A stretch of DNA of 64,000 bases from Aquabacterium sp. OR-4 (GTDB lineage: Bacteria; Pseudomonadota; Gammaproteobacteria; Burkholderiales; Burkholderiaceae_C), in assembly GCF_025290835.2 (NCBI RefSeq), contig NZ_JAOCQD020000003.1, positions 124,001 through 188,000 of the forward strand. Reading direction: 5' to 3'. The notes under the pieces were generated by a model, which had not been told where the DNA came from, did no database searches, and saw nothing but the letters and a program-made list of their open reading frames with translations. Positions 7,282-16,315 of this stretch are shown here, piece by piece. Each line of letters opens with the position of its first letter. The stretch's first letter is position 1. The translations under genes were made by a program, and so were the position numbers.

Positions 7282-8424
7282 TCACGGCAGCACCGCCACT
7301 TCGAGCGCGTAGATCTCGGGCAGGTGGCGGGCGATGTTGGCCCAGCGCGTGCCGCCCGCGTGGCCGATCCACAGCTCGCCGCTGGTGGTGCCCAGGTACA
7401 GCGCCGGGTCGGCCAGGGCGTCCACGGTCATGGCCTGGCGCTTGAGCGTCCACCAGGCCTGCTGCTGCGGCAGGCCGGCGTCCAGCCGCTGCCAGCTCTG
7501 GCCGCCATCGCGGGTGCGATAGGCCGCCGGGCGGCCGTCCGGGCTGGTGCGCGGCCACACGTCGGTGCCGTCCATCGGAAACACCCAGGCGGTGTCGGCA
7601 TCGTGCGGGTGCACCACCATCGGAAAGCCGATGTCGCCCACCTCGGCCGGCATGTTGCGGCCGATGCGCTGCCACTGCCGGCCGGGCCGGTCGAGCCGGT
7701 AGATGCCGCAGTGGTTCTGCTGGTACAGGCGGTCGGGCTGGCTGGGGCACAGGCGGATGCAGTGCGGGTCGTGGCAGCTGATGTCGGCCGCGTCGACGCC
7801 CTCGACCACCTCCATGCCCTGGATCAGCGGTGTCCAGCTGCGCCCGGCGTCGTGCGACTCGTGCACGCCGCCGCCCGACATGCCGAACAGCAGGTGCGAG
7901 GCGTCGCGCGGGTCGACGATCACCGAGTGCAGCTTGGGGCCGTCGGGCGTGCCGTCCTGCACCGTGCCCATCCAGGCGCGGAACTGCGGGTCGTCGTTGA
8001 TGGCGGGCAGCGGAGCCCAGCTCTCGCCACCGTCTTCCGAGCGGAACAGGCCCTGCGGCGAGGTGCCGGCATACCAGCTGCCGGGCTGGCTGGCATGGCC
8101 CGGCGTGAGCCAGAAGCTGTGGTCGACCGCACGCGCCGGCAGGCCGTTGCCGGGCTTGGCAAAGGCCGGCGGCTGGCGCGCCTCTTTCCAGGTCTGGCCG
8201 AAGTCGCTGGAGCGAAACACCGTGGGCCCCAGATGGCCGGTGCGCGCCGCGGCCAGCAGGGTGCGGCCGTCGCGCGGGTCGAGCTGCAGGTGGCTGATGG
8301 TGTGGCCCAGAAAGTGCGGGCCGTCCAGCGTCCAGTGCGCGCGCTCGGCATCACCGTGCAGCAGCCAGGCGCCCTTGCGCGTGGCCACCAGCAGCAGCAG
8401 GCGGGTGGGGGAGGGGTGGGTCAC
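7282..8424 (-). CDS. BNR/sialidase-type beta-propeller protein
   Basis: A 380-residue repeat protein. Asp-box (BNR) motifs recur around the propeller: FRSSDFGQTW, FRSEDGGESW, HESHDAGRSW and YRTRDGGQSW. It lacks a signal peptide, so it is probably cytoplasmic, and has no sialidase catalytic set that I can see; it resembles VPS10/sortilin-like bacterial proteins usually annotated as glycosyl hydrolases. I chose the GTG at 8424, which has AAGGAG five bases upstream. The co-transcribed MoaD-like gene gives a hint to a sulfur or cofactor context, but this is inference. Confidence 0.8.
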   Translation of the reverse strand: MTHPSPTRLLLLVATRKGAWLLHGDAERAHWTLDGPHFLGHTISHLQLDPRDGRTLLAAARTGHLGPTVFRSSDFGQTWKEARQPPAFAKPGNGLPARAVDHSFWLTPGHASQPGSWYAGTSPQGLFRSEDGGESWAPLPAINDDPQFRAWMGTVQDGTPDGPKLHSVIVDPRDASHLLFGMSGGGVHESHDAGRSWTPLIQGMEVVEGVDAADISCHDPHCIRLCPSQPDRLYQQNHCGIYRLDRPGRQWQRIGRNMPAEVGDIGFPMVVHPHDADTAWVFPMDGTDVWPRTSPDGRPAAYRTRDGGQSWQRLDAGLPQQQAWWTLKRQAMTVDALADPALYLGTTSGELWIGHAGGTRWANIARHLPEIYALEVAVLP

Positions 8425-8545
8425 GCTTGCTCCTTGATCAAGAGGTTGCCGGGTGGGCTGCGCCGGAGCGGCCGCGCAGGGCGGCTTGGGCCGGCACAGG
8501 CACACGACGATCGGGCCGGCGGCATTTCGACAGGCCCGGGCCACG

Positions 8546-8580
<35 letters not shown>

Positions 8581-8705
8581 GTGCCGGTGGCAGCGCCGCC
8601 CGATCGCGCAAGATTCTGAGCGATTGGCGCCGGCGGCGTACCGGCGCTGCCGGGCCGCCCGCGCGGCGCGATGATGCCCGCTGGAGCGTGGACGGAGCAA
8701 GGGCA

Positions 8706-9806
8706 GTGAAGCGGCGCAGTCTGGTGATGGGCTCGGCAATGGCCGGCGTGGTGGTGGGCGGCACGGCGGGCTGCTGGAGCCGTGACTCGGTGGCGGCAGG
8801 GGCCGGCGAGGCGGCACCGCTGAGCCTGCCGCAGATGCCGCTGCACGACCCGTGGATGGTGGCCGATGCGGCCAGCCAGACCTACTGGCTCTACACCAGC
8901 AACGAGGAGGCGGTGAGCGGCGTGCCCGGCGTGGGCGTGATGGCCTACCGCAGCCGCGACCTCAGGCACTGGACGCGGCCGAGCGTGGTGTTCAGCCTGC
9001 CGCCGGGCGGCTGGGCCGATGCCGGCGGCTGGGCGCCCGAGGTGCACCGCTGGCGCGGCCGCTGGGTGATGTTCGTCACCGTGCACAACGAGCGCCTGGC
9101 GCTGCCCGCGCCGGCGGCACCGGCAGGCCCCTCGGCCGGCGCGGCCACCGGCACGCCCACCGGCCGGCCGCTGCACCGCCGTGGCACGGTGCTGGCCGCG
9201 GCCGACACGCTGGCCGGGCCGTTCACGCTGCTGCATGGCGGCGAGCCGGTGGCCCCGCCCGAGCTGATGACGCTGGACGGCACGCTGTTCCAGGACCGCC
9301 GCGGCCAGCCCTGGATGGTGTACGCGCACGAGTGGGTGCAGCTGCGCGTGGGCACCATGTCGGCCGTGCCGCTGGGCGACGATCTGCGCGCCAGCGGGCC
9401 GCCGCGGCTGCTGTTTCGCGGCGACGCCTCGCCGCACGCGCTGCCGCAGCAGGGCATCGGTGCCATCGTCACCGACGGCCCGCAGCTCTACCGCAGCGGC
9501 GATGGCAGCCTGCACATGCTGTGGTCGAGCTGGGGCAGCGACGGCTACTTCCAGACCGTGGCGCACTCGCCCTCGGGCGAGCTGTTCGGGCCGTGGACGC
9601 AGGGGCCCAAGTGGCTGGGCCGCGGCTCGGGCCACGGCATGCTGTTTCGCAGCTTCGAGCAGCAGTGGCTGCTGGTGCTGCACCGCCCCTTCAAGGCCGC
9701 GCGCGGCAAGCTCTACGAACTGCGCGACGCGGGCCACCGCTTCGAGCTGCTGCGCCAGCGTGTCGACCTCGACCTCGACCCCGAGCCGCTGGCACCGCAG
9801 GCCTGA
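8706..9806 (+). CDS. GH43-like five-bladed propeller lipoprotein
   Basis: A 366-residue protein starting at a GTG with GGAG upstream. The N-terminus KRRSLVMGSAMAG has a twin-arginine look and ends in a lipobox (GTAGC, Cys 23), so it is probably a lipoprotein. The body has the acidic triad spacing of GH43/GH32-type propellers: HDPWM early, TLDGTLFQD in the middle and VYAHEWVQ with a candidate general-acid Glu. WxxAPEVHRW and DGRLxMLWSSW segments fit arabinan/xylan-active GH43 relatives. It stands alone, about 17 kb from the carbohydrate cluster, and no AT-rich operator precedes it. Substrate is unknown. Confidence 0.75.
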   Translation: MKRRSLVMGSAMAGVVVGGTAGCWSRDSVAAGAGEAAPLSLPQMPLHDPWMVADAASQTYWLYTSNEEAVSGVPGVGVMAYRSRDLRHWTRPSVVFSLPPGGWADAGGWAPEVHRWRGRWVMFVTVHNERLALPAPAAPAGPSAGAATGTPTGRPLHRRGTVLAAADTLAGPFTLLHGGEPVAPPELMTLDGTLFQDRRGQPWMVYAHEWVQLRVGTMSAVPLGDDLRASGPPRLLFRGDASPHALPQQGIGAIVTDGPQLYRSGDGSLHMLWSSWGSDGYFQTVAHSPSGELFGPWTQGPKWLGRGSGHGMLFRSFEQQWLLVLHRPFKAARGKLYELRDAGHRFELLRQRVDLDLDPEPLAPQA

Positions 9807-9824
9807 CCCGCCCGCGCGCCAGTC

Positions 9825-10451
9825 TCAGCCGCAGGCCGCCGTGCCCGCCGCGGGCGGATAGCGGCCCTGGCCACTGACCGTGGCGTGCCAGCCCATCTCG
9901 AGCCCCTGTGTGCTGCGCAGGGCCTGCAGCTGCACCTGGCGGCGCGCCCGGTCGATCTGCGCCTGGTCGGCCGGCACGTTGAACGCGGCCACCGACCACG
10001 CGCTGGCGCGGTGGCCCAGGGTCACGGCCAGCACCTGGGCATCGGCTGCGCTGAAGGCGATGTTGACGGTGTAGCGCGTGTCGCCGTGCAGCGGCGCGCG
10101 GGCCTGGTAACGCACCAGGCAGTAGGGCTGCGCCGAGAAGGCGTCGGGCGGCCGCAGCTCGGTGTGAACATCGTCCAGGCTGCTCACCTGCAGCTCGCCG
10201 ACATGGGTGTTGGGGCTGGCGCTGCCGAGCCGGTAGCGGGCCACCGGCTCGGCAGGGTCGTCGCCTTCCGCGCCGCCACAGGCGCTCAACAGGGCCACCA
10301 GCACCAGCACCAGCACGCTGCCGCGCCGGCCGCCGGGGGACAGGCCTGCGGGTGCACGGCCTGCGGGTGCACGGCCTGCGGGTGCCAGGCCGGCCGGGTG
10401 GCGGGCCCGGGCTGGTTTGACGGCGGCGGCGTGCATGGTGCGGGCCGCCAT
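9825..10451 (-). CDS. Putative lipoprotein of unknown function
   Basis: A 208-residue protein. After a Pro/Ala/Gly-rich N-terminus comes a hydrophobic segment and a lipobox (ALLSACGG, Cys 58), so the true start may lie later than the ATG at 10451; I kept that ATG because it directly abuts the stop of the upstream gene. The mature part has no motif I recognise. The 15-bp repeats at 10344-10388 encode the APAGR units before the lipobox. Coupling to the upstream HEDDHHW protein suggests a joint role. Confidence 0.55.
   Translation of the reverse strand: MAARTMHAAAVKPARARHPAGLAPAGRAPAGRAPAGLSPGGRRGSVLVLVLVALLSACGGAEGDDPAEPVARYRLGSASPNTHVGELQVSSLDDVHTELRPPDAFSAQPYCLVRYQARAPLHGDTRYTVNIAFSAADAQVLAVTLGHRASAWSVAAFNVPADQAQIDRARRQVQLQALRSTQGLEMGWHATVSGQGRYPPAAGTAACG
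10344..10388 (-). repeat. 15-bp tandem repeat, three copies
   Basis: Three 15-bp units (GCCTGCGGGTGCACG and one variant) inside the N-terminal region of the lipoprotein gene, each coding for five residues (AGRAP-like). Confidence 0.85.
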
Positions 10452-11210
10452 TCAGAGGTAGCCCGGTGCGCCTGCCGCGGCCACCGCCGCGGCCGCCGCG
10501 TGCAGGCCGTGGGCCGGGCCCGGCGCCGCCAGCCGGGCCAGCGCGTAGCGGTGCAGCTCGTCGGCCCAGGCGCCAAACAGCTCGAACACGCGGTTGCAGC
10601 GGGCCAGGGCATCGGCCCGCTGGGCCTCGTCGAGCGTGATCGACACCAGCTCGGCGTGGTCGCTGTTCATGGCATGGCCCGACTCGAGCGCGAAGTGAAA
10701 CTCGCCCAGGTAGCGCAGCGTGACGCCGGTGCTGCGGGTGTGGCGCTCGGCCAGCGGGGTGGTCAGCGCAAACAGCACGTTGCCGGTTTCTTCGATGGCC
10801 TCCACCACGGCCAGGCGCACGCGCGGCGTGGCGCCCCAGATCAGGTGCGCCAGCTCATGCGACAGCATGCGGTTGCGCGCGCAGGCGTCGCTGTACAGAA
10901 AGCGCAGCCAGGCGGTGGGGGTGGTGGGCGTGTCGTGGCCCAGCTTGCTGAAGTCTTCGAGGTACCAGGGCCAGTGGTGGTCGTCCTCGTGGCTGTGGGC
11001 GTTGAGCATCTGCTGGTGCGGGTCGCTGCTGGGCTCGACGCGCAGCACATGGCGGTTGAGATCGCCGAAGCTCATGATGAAGCTGGCCATGCAGGGGTAG
11101 AAGGCCAGGCGCTGGCGCACGCTGAGCGTGTCGTCGCGCAAGAAGTCGAAGAAGGGCAGCCGGCCATAGGCGCGCTTGCGTTGCAGGATGTGCTGGAGAA
11201 CGGTTTTCAT
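10452..11210 (-). CDS. Unknown protein with His/Glu metal-ligand pattern
   Basis: A 252-residue, mainly helical protein without a signal peptide. The striking feature is HSHEDDHHW at residues 72-80, followed by VVEAIEETG (136-143), GEFHFALESGHA (169-180) and HAEL (185-188). This spacing of His and Glu recalls heme-oxygenase-like diiron oxidases, but I cannot assign it to a named family and rate that reading as a hypothesis. The stop is directly followed by the start of the lipoprotein gene. The low-complexity Ala-rich tail is probably disordered. Confidence 0.5.
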   Translation of the reverse strand: MKTVLQHILQRKRAYGRLPFFDFLRDDTLSVRQRLAFYPCMASFIMSFGDLNRHVLRVEPSSDPHQQMLNAHSHEDDHHWPWYLEDFSKLGHDTPTTPTAWLRFLYSDACARNRMLSHELAHLIWGATPRVRLAVVEAIEETGNVLFALTTPLAERHTRSTGVTLRYLGEFHFALESGHAMNSDHAELVSITLDEAQRADALARCNRVFELFGAWADELHRYALARLAAPGPAHGLHAAAAAVAAAGAPGYL

Positions 11211-11374
11211 GGGCTGTGCGGGGCTCAGGCGGGGTGGGGGTGGCGAGGCTGGGGCGCGGCGGGCCGCGGGCAGGCGCCGCGGTGTCGGGCACCAGGGCTT
11301 GCCGGTATCACGCAGCCGCCCGGCGCGCCCGGACAGCGCCGCCGCCGGCCTGCGGCCCGGCTGTCCTCCGCGCG

Positions 11375-11626
11375 GTGGAGGTGTGGCCTGACAGCGTGGC
11401 GCGCGAGTTTGCCCGGGTGCCGCGCAAGACCTACCTCGACCTGCAGCTGAGCTACCAGTGGCGCAAGCAGCAGCAGTTCTACGCCGGCGTGAACAACCTG
11501 TTCGACACCCAGGCGCCGCCGGTGATCACCGGCCTGCCGGGCACGGTGACCGGCACCGAGACCGACGCCAGCACCTACGACGCGATCGGCCACCGCTTCT
11601 ACCTGGGCTGGCGGCTGTGGCTGTGA
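11375..11626 (+). pseudogene. 3' remnant of a TonB-dependent receptor gene
   Basis: About 83 codons that read as the last strands of a TonB-dependent receptor: TYLDLQLSYQW, then FYAGVNNLFDTQAPP, then the closing strand GHRFYLGWRLWL and a stop. Such receptors are 700-950 residues long, and nothing upstream (11211-11374) continues the barrel or supplies a signal peptide. The remaining coding sequence still has normal codon use, so the deletion may be recent. A complete but different receptor lies at 36029-38761. Confidence 0.75.
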
Positions 11627-11639
11627 CGGCGGCGGGCGC

Positions 11640-14627
11640 TCAGCGCATGGCCAGCGCCCGCAGGGCCGGCACGGCCGAGGCCTGCAGCAGCGGCTGCGCG
11701 GCCTGGCGCTCGGCGCGCGCGGCGTCGTGGCGGCCCAGTGCGGCCAGGGCCACGGCCTGCCAATGGCGGGCTTCGGCATGCCAGTCGCTGCCGGGGTTGG
11801 CCTCGGCCCAGGCGGCCACCAGCGGCGCCAGCAGGGCCAGTGCCTGGGCCGGCCGGCCGGCGCCGAGCTCGAGCCGCGCCTGGGTGATCCAGGCCGTGGC
11901 CGACGGCGGCGAGGGCGCCACCTGGGCCTGGCTGAACAGCGCCAGCGCCTGCTGGTTGATGGCCAGCGCCCCGGCGGCATCGCCGCGCGCCAGCCGGGCG
12001 GCCGCCAGCTCGGCGGCCAGGGCGGCGCGGCTGTCGGGCCGAGCCTCGCGCAGGGCCGGATCGGCCCAGCCGCGCTCGGCGCGCTGCAGGGCCAGCGTGG
12101 TCTGGCCGCGCAGCCGGGCGGTCAGCGCCAGCGCCTGCCACAGATCGCTGCGCAGGGCGGGCTCGGGCGGCTGCGCGCGGGCCAGCGCGTCCAGGCGCCC
12201 GTCCAGCTCGGCCTCGGCCGCGGCAAAGCGGCCACGGTAGGCCATCACCCGGGCCATGCGGGCACTGGCCAGCACGGCCCGCGCGCTGTCAGGGGTCAGC
12301 TGGGCCAGGTTGGCGGCACTGGCACCGTGGGCGGGCGAGGCCGGCTGGGCCTCGCGGTGCAGGGACTGCAGCTCGTCGAGCACGGCCTCCACTTCGGCGC
12401 CGCGGCGGGCAAAGCCCAGCACCACCACCAGGGCGTTGCGCAGGTTGATGCGGTCTTCGTTGAACAGCGGGTTGTGCCGCGCCTCCATGGCCACCACCTG
12501 GCGCATCAGCGGCAGGGCCTCGCCCACCGCGCCGGCCTCGGCCAGCGCCAGGCCCAGCTGGTACAGGGCGTTGCGCACACGCGGCGTGTCGGCGCCGTCC
12601 ATCGTCTGCTGGTCGGCCACCACGCGGCGCAGGATGGGCACGGCATCGCCCGGCCGGCTGTTGCGCCGCAAGGCCTCGCCGTACCAGCGCTCGACCGCGC
12701 TGAGCGTGTTGTGCGGCCGCGCCGAGCCGAGCGCGCCCTGGGCGCGCTGCATGGCCTCGTCGGCCACCGCCAGCTGGCGCTCGAACTGGCGAAAGCGGCC
12801 GTGGGTGTTGGACAGCAGGCCCAGCGTGCTGAGCGTCTGCTCATGTTCGCGGCCCAGGTGCTGCTCGGCCACCGCGGCGGCGCGCTGCAGCAGCGCGATC
12901 GACGGCGCCACCTGGTCGAGCTTGGCGCGCTGGAACGACAGCAGGCTCAGCGCCTCGACCGCATCGCCCGCGGTCTGCGGCAGGCCGGCCAGCGCGTCGG
13001 GCACCAGGGCCTCGGCCAGGGCCAGGGCCTCGTCGGGCTTTTGCACCGACAGGCTGCCGGCCAGCAGCGCGCGGCCGTGCACGCTGAGCGGGTGCCGCGG
13101 CCCGAGCTGGGCCTGGGCGCGGCGCACGGCCTCGCGCAGCACGTTCTCGCCGCGCTGCGGCTCGCCCAGCAGATCGAGCTGCTCGCCGATCAGGATGCCC
13201 AGCTCGGCGGCCAGGCGCGGGTCGTCGGCCAGCTCGCTGTCGATGCGCTCGCCGGCACGGGCCAGCAGATCGGCCGTGCTCAGCGCACCGCCCGCGGCCT
13301 GGCCCTGGCGCGGCTGGGCCTCGCGCAGCAGGCTGGTGATGAACTGCCGCGCCTGGTGCGCGCGCTGGGCCTCCAGCCGCGCCGCCTGGGCCTGCCACAG
13401 CGCCAGGCCCAGGCCGCTGAGCAGCGACAGCGCCACCGCCACCACCATGGCCACCGGCCAGCGGTTGCGCCGCACGAACTTGCCCAACCGGTAGCGCCGG
13501 GTGGGCGCCTGGGCCAGTACCGGCTGCTCGCCGAGCCAGGCGCGCAGGTCGTCGGCCAGCAGGCTGATGGTGGCGTAGCGCTGCGCCACGGGCCGGGCCA
13601 GGGCCTTGGCCAGCACCGCGTCCAGATCGCCGCGCAGTGCCCGGGAGCGCGCGCGGTCGCTGCAGCGGCGGCTGGCCAGCGGCACATCGGCCGCAAGGAT
13701 GGCCTCCTCGAGCGCGGCCGCGCTGCGGCGCTGCAGCCGGTAGGGGCGCTGGCCGCTCAGCAGCTCGTACAGCACCACGCCCAGCGAGTAGACATCGGTG
13801 GCCACCGTGGCCGGCTGGCCGGCCACCTGCTCGGGGCTGGCGTAGTCGGGCGTCATCGCAGCGCCCATGGCCTGGGTGAGCGTGGGCGGCGCGGGGCTGT
13901 GCTGGCCGTCGCCCTGCAGCAGCTTGCCCACGCCGAAATCGAGCAGGCGAACCTCGCCGCCCTCGGTGATCAGGATGTTGGCGGGCTTGAGGTCGCGGTG
14001 CACGATCAGCCGCGCATGGGCGTGGGCCAGCGCATCGCAGACCTGCAGCGCCAGGTGCAGCACCGCCGCCGGCGGCAGCTGATGGCGCTGGCAGTACCGG
14101 TCGATCGGCTCGCCGGTGACATGCTCCATCGCCAGCCACGGGCGGCCGTTGCTGCTGACACCCGCGTCGTACAGCCGGGCGATGTGCGGATGGGCCAGCG
14201 CCGCCAGCAGGTCGCGCTCGCGGGCCATGCGCTGCACCAGGCCGGCGCTCCAGCCCGGGTGGGGCAGCTTCAGCGCCACCGCACGCGCCAGCGCGCCGTC
14301 GGCATGCTCGGCCAGCCACACGGTGGCCATGCCGCCTTCGCCCAGCGGCTGCAGCAGGCGCCAGGGGCCGATCAGGTCGCCCGCCTGGTCGAGGCTCTCG
14401 GCCGTGTCCAGCGCATCCATCACCGCGGCGACGGGGCGGCGCATGAACTGATCGGTTTCAGCGGCGGCGCGCTCGAGCATGCGCGCCAGCTCGGGCACGA
14501 AGTCGCGGTCGTCGTCGCCGCGGCCGGCCAGCCAGGGGCCGCGCTCGGCCACGGGCAGGGCCAGCGCCTGCTCGAGCAGGGCGTTCAGGCGGCGCAGGTG
14601 TTGCGGGTCGCGGCTGGGGCGCTGCAT
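11640..14627 (-). CDS. Ser/Thr protein kinase with C-terminal TPR region
   Basis: A 995-residue membrane kinase. The kinase domain spans about residues 85-350 with the Gly loop GEGGMATVW (96-104), Lys in VALKLP (120), HRDLKPAN (Asp 212), DFG (230-232) and an SPEQ in place of APE. A transmembrane segment (WPVAMVVAVALSLLSGLGLAL) follows, then about 550 residues of helical repeats that look like TPRs outside the membrane. I chose the ATG at 14627 because an in-frame upstream ATG at 14681 would run through a repeat tract. It is paralogous to the kinase at 16316 and divergent from the ECF sigma gene; sigma/kinase neighbourhoods of this kind are known. Substrates are unknown. Confidence 0.92.
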   Translation of the reverse strand: MQRPSRDPQHLRRLNALLEQALALPVAERGPWLAGRGDDDRDFVPELARMLERAAAETDQFMRRPVAAVMDALDTAESLDQAGDLIGPWRLLQPLGEGGMATVWLAEHADGALARAVALKLPHPGWSAGLVQRMARERDLLAALAHPHIARLYDAGVSSNGRPWLAMEHVTGEPIDRYCQRHQLPPAAVLHLALQVCDALAHAHARLIVHRDLKPANILITEGGEVRLLDFGVGKLLQGDGQHSPAPPTLTQAMGAAMTPDYASPEQVAGQPATVATDVYSLGVVLYELLSGQRPYRLQRRSAAALEEAILAADVPLASRRCSDRARSRALRGDLDAVLAKALARPVAQRYATISLLADDLRAWLGEQPVLAQAPTRRYRLGKFVRRNRWPVAMVVAVALSLLSGLGLALWQAQAARLEAQRAHQARQFITSLLREAQPRQGQAAGGALSTADLLARAGERIDSELADDPRLAAELGILIGEQLDLLGEPQRGENVLREAVRRAQAQLGPRHPLSVHGRALLAGSLSVQKPDEALALAEALVPDALAGLPQTAGDAVEALSLLSFQRAKLDQVAPSIALLQRAAAVAEQHLGREHEQTLSTLGLLSNTHGRFRQFERQLAVADEAMQRAQGALGSARPHNTLSAVERWYGEALRRNSRPGDAVPILRRVVADQQTMDGADTPRVRNALYQLGLALAEAGAVGEALPLMRQVVAMEARHNPLFNEDRINLRNALVVVLGFARRGAEVEAVLDELQSLHREAQPASPAHGASAANLAQLTPDSARAVLASARMARVMAYRGRFAAAEAELDGRLDALARAQPPEPALRSDLWQALALTARLRGQTTLALQRAERGWADPALREARPDSRAALAAELAAARLARGDAAGALAINQQALALFSQAQVAPSPPSATAWITQARLELGAGRPAQALALLAPLVAAWAEANPGSDWHAEARHWQAVALAALGRHDAARAERQAAQPLLQASAVPALRALAMR

Positions 14628-14660
14628 GGCGGCAACTCGGTGGCGTGGCGGCGGGCTGGC

Positions 14661-14712
14661 GGGTTCAACGCAAGGGTTCAACGCAAGGGTTCAACGCGAA
14701 GGTTCAACGCAA
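14661..14712 (-). repeat. 13-bp tandem repeat in a kinase leader
   Basis: Four copies of a 13-bp unit (GGGTTCAACGCAA with small changes) between the kinase start and the NTF2-like gene. Since the period is not a multiple of three and it is upstream of the chosen start, it is likely noncoding leader DNA. Confidence 0.85.
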
Positions 14713-14785
14713 AACCGCGGCCCATCCGGACATCGGAACGCGGCCCGCGGCCCGGCCGACCGCGCTGCGCTGCGCAGCCCGGCGT

Positions 14786-15229
14786 TCAGTCCTGCCGCAC
14801 GCCGGCCAGGTAGCGCACCACGATGCCCTCGTCGCCCGGGTGGTGCTCGGGCGCCACCGGCGTCAACTGCGCCAGCACGCACAGCCAGCCGGTGGCGGTG
14901 CGCACATAGGTGTCGGTGTAGCAGGTCATGCCCAGGGTCTCGACGCCCTGGCGCATGCGGATCCAGCGGTTGGTGGCACCCACCAGGGCCAGGTCGCCGA
15001 TCACGCGGATGCGCTGGTCGCGCATGTCCCAGTACGGGATCAGCGCGGCATCGAAGCCGCTGGCCCAGTCCTGCAGGTAGGTGGCGCGGTCGACATGCTG
15101 GCCGGCGGTGTAGATGGCGCAGAAGTCGGGGTGCAGGATCGCGTCGTGCGAGCGCACATCGTTGGTGACGAAGTTGTGGATGAAGCGCTTGTTCAGCGCG
15201 GCCAGGGTGTCGTGGTCGGGGTGCGGCAT
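14786..15229 (-). CDS. NTF2/SnoaL-like protein
   Basis: A 147-residue alpha+beta barrel protein of the nuclear transport factor 2 superfamily: LNKRFIHNFVTNDVRSHDAILHPDF at the start, YLQDWASGFD, then strands with ATNRWIRM and YVRTATGWLCV. Members range from polyketide cyclases to stress and dehydratase-like enzymes; no catalytic pair is clear enough to choose. It is on the minus strand upstream of the first kinase with about 160 bp between them. A 15-bp repeat lies just ahead of its start. Confidence 0.7.
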   Translation of the reverse strand: MPHPDHDTLAALNKRFIHNFVTNDVRSHDAILHPDFCAIYTAGQHVDRATYLQDWASGFDAALIPYWDMRDQRIRVIGDLALVGATNRWIRMRQGVETLGMTCYTDTYVRTATGWLCVLAQLTPVAPEHHPGDEGIVVRYLAGVRQD

Positions 15230-15248
15230 GGCGGGCTCTCGGTGAAGG

Positions 15249-15293
15249 GGCTCTTGGTGATGAGGCTCTTGGTGGTGAGGCTCTTGGTGGTGA
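15249..15293 (-). repeat. 15-bp tandem repeat in a leader
   Basis: Three copies of a 15-bp unit (GGCTCTTGGTGGTGA type), 20-65 bases upstream of the NTF2-like start codon. The region from here to the sigma factor start at 15574 is otherwise free of features I can name. Confidence 0.85.
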
Positions 15294-15573
15294 GGCTGGC
15301 CCGAGGTGCGCCGGGCCAGGGGTTTGGCAGGCCGGTGGCGGCACCGGGTTCGCCATGGTGCAGGCCGCGCCCTTTGTCTGCAAGACCAGACGGTGGATGG
15401 CGCGCGCCAATAGCATGCCGGGCCTCGCCTGTCTTGAGCCAGGCGAGGGCGATGGCGCGCTTTCCTGTGTGTTATTTCCCTGTTGCCTTTGGGAATGCAC
15501 GGGCACTGCCGCCAGGTCTAGTATTCGCCGCTTGATGGGCCGAGGCTTCGGTCCGCTTCAGCGGGGTTACGGC

Positions 15574-16119
15574 ATGCATGCCAGTGTCATCTCATCGAGC
15601 CCGGTCCTGCCCTTGTCGGCGCAGGAGCTGTTTCCGAACCTGTACCGCGAGCTGCGCCGCCTGGCCCGATCGCGCCTGGCCTCGGGCGGGCGCAACACCC
15701 TGCTCGACACCTCGGCCCTGGTCAACGAGACCTATCTGCGCATGCAGCGCGAGACCGATGCGCGCTTCAACGACCGCGAGCACTTCATGGCCTATGCCGC
15801 CACCACCATGCGGCACGTGGTCATCGACTTCATCCGCCGCCGCCGCGCCGAGCGGCGCGGCGGCGGCGCCGAGCACCTGACGCTGGACACCCGCGACTCG
15901 GCCGTGCTCGACCACGGCGCCGACGAGGCCGAGGCGGTGCACGAGGCCTTGCAGACCCTGGCCCAGATCGATGCCGGCCTGGTGCAGGTGGTGGAGATGC
16001 GCTACTTCGGCGGCTTCACCGATCTCGAGATCGCGCAGGCCATGGGCGTGACCGACCGCACCGTGCGCCGGCACTGGGAGCGCGCCCGCCTGCTGCTGAG
16101 CGAGCTGCTGGCGCTGTAG
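15574..16119 (+). CDS. ECF-type RNA polymerase sigma factor
   Basis: A 181-residue sigma-70 family protein of the group often found beside Ser/Thr kinases (TIGR02999-like). Region 2 reads LVNETYLRMQ...REHFMAYAATTMRHVVIDFIR with a basic RRRRAERRGG stretch, and region 4 reads MRYFGGFTDLEIAQAMGVTD with RTVRRHWERAR as the recognition helix. I used the ATG at 15574; the long in-frame extension upstream is not sigma-like. No anti-sigma gene is adjacent, so control may pass through the two large kinases that flank it; that link is known for the family and inferred here. Confidence 0.9.
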   Translation: MHASVISSSPVLPLSAQELFPNLYRELRRLARSRLASGGRNTLLDTSALVNETYLRMQRETDARFNDREHFMAYAATTMRHVVIDFIRRRRAERRGGGAEHLTLDTRDSAVLDHGADEAEAVHEALQTLAQIDAGLVQVVEMRYFGGFTDLEIAQAMGVTDRTVRRHWERARLLLSELLAL

Positions 16120-16224
16120 CCGCGGCGGCGGCGGCAGCGCCCGCCTGGCGCCGTGCGGCGGCGCTGTCCGCTTTGACGCGCGTTTGCCGTGGTACGGGGT
16201 GGCGCCATCCGCCATCGGTCTCCT

Positions 16225-16240
16225 GCCATGGGCCCATGGC
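16225..16240. promoter_or_regulatory. Perfect 16-bp palindrome upstream of kinase 2
   Basis: GCCATGGGCCCATGGC is a perfect palindrome in the 196-bp spacer between the sigma gene and the second kinase, 75 bases before the kinase ATG. It could be a dimer binding site; I saw no second copy near the first kinase. Confidence 0.4.
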
Positions 16241-16315
16241 CATGCCGCGTGATGGCCTGGCCGCTTTTTCGCACGTCTGCAACACCGCCTTGTCGCGCCA
16301 CGCCGGGGCCTGCCC

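Noticed and set aside
11727..14813. 1028-codon plus-strand ORF opposite the first kinase
   Set aside because: Antisense shadow of an intact kinase gene; Gln/Arg/Gly-rich with no motif.
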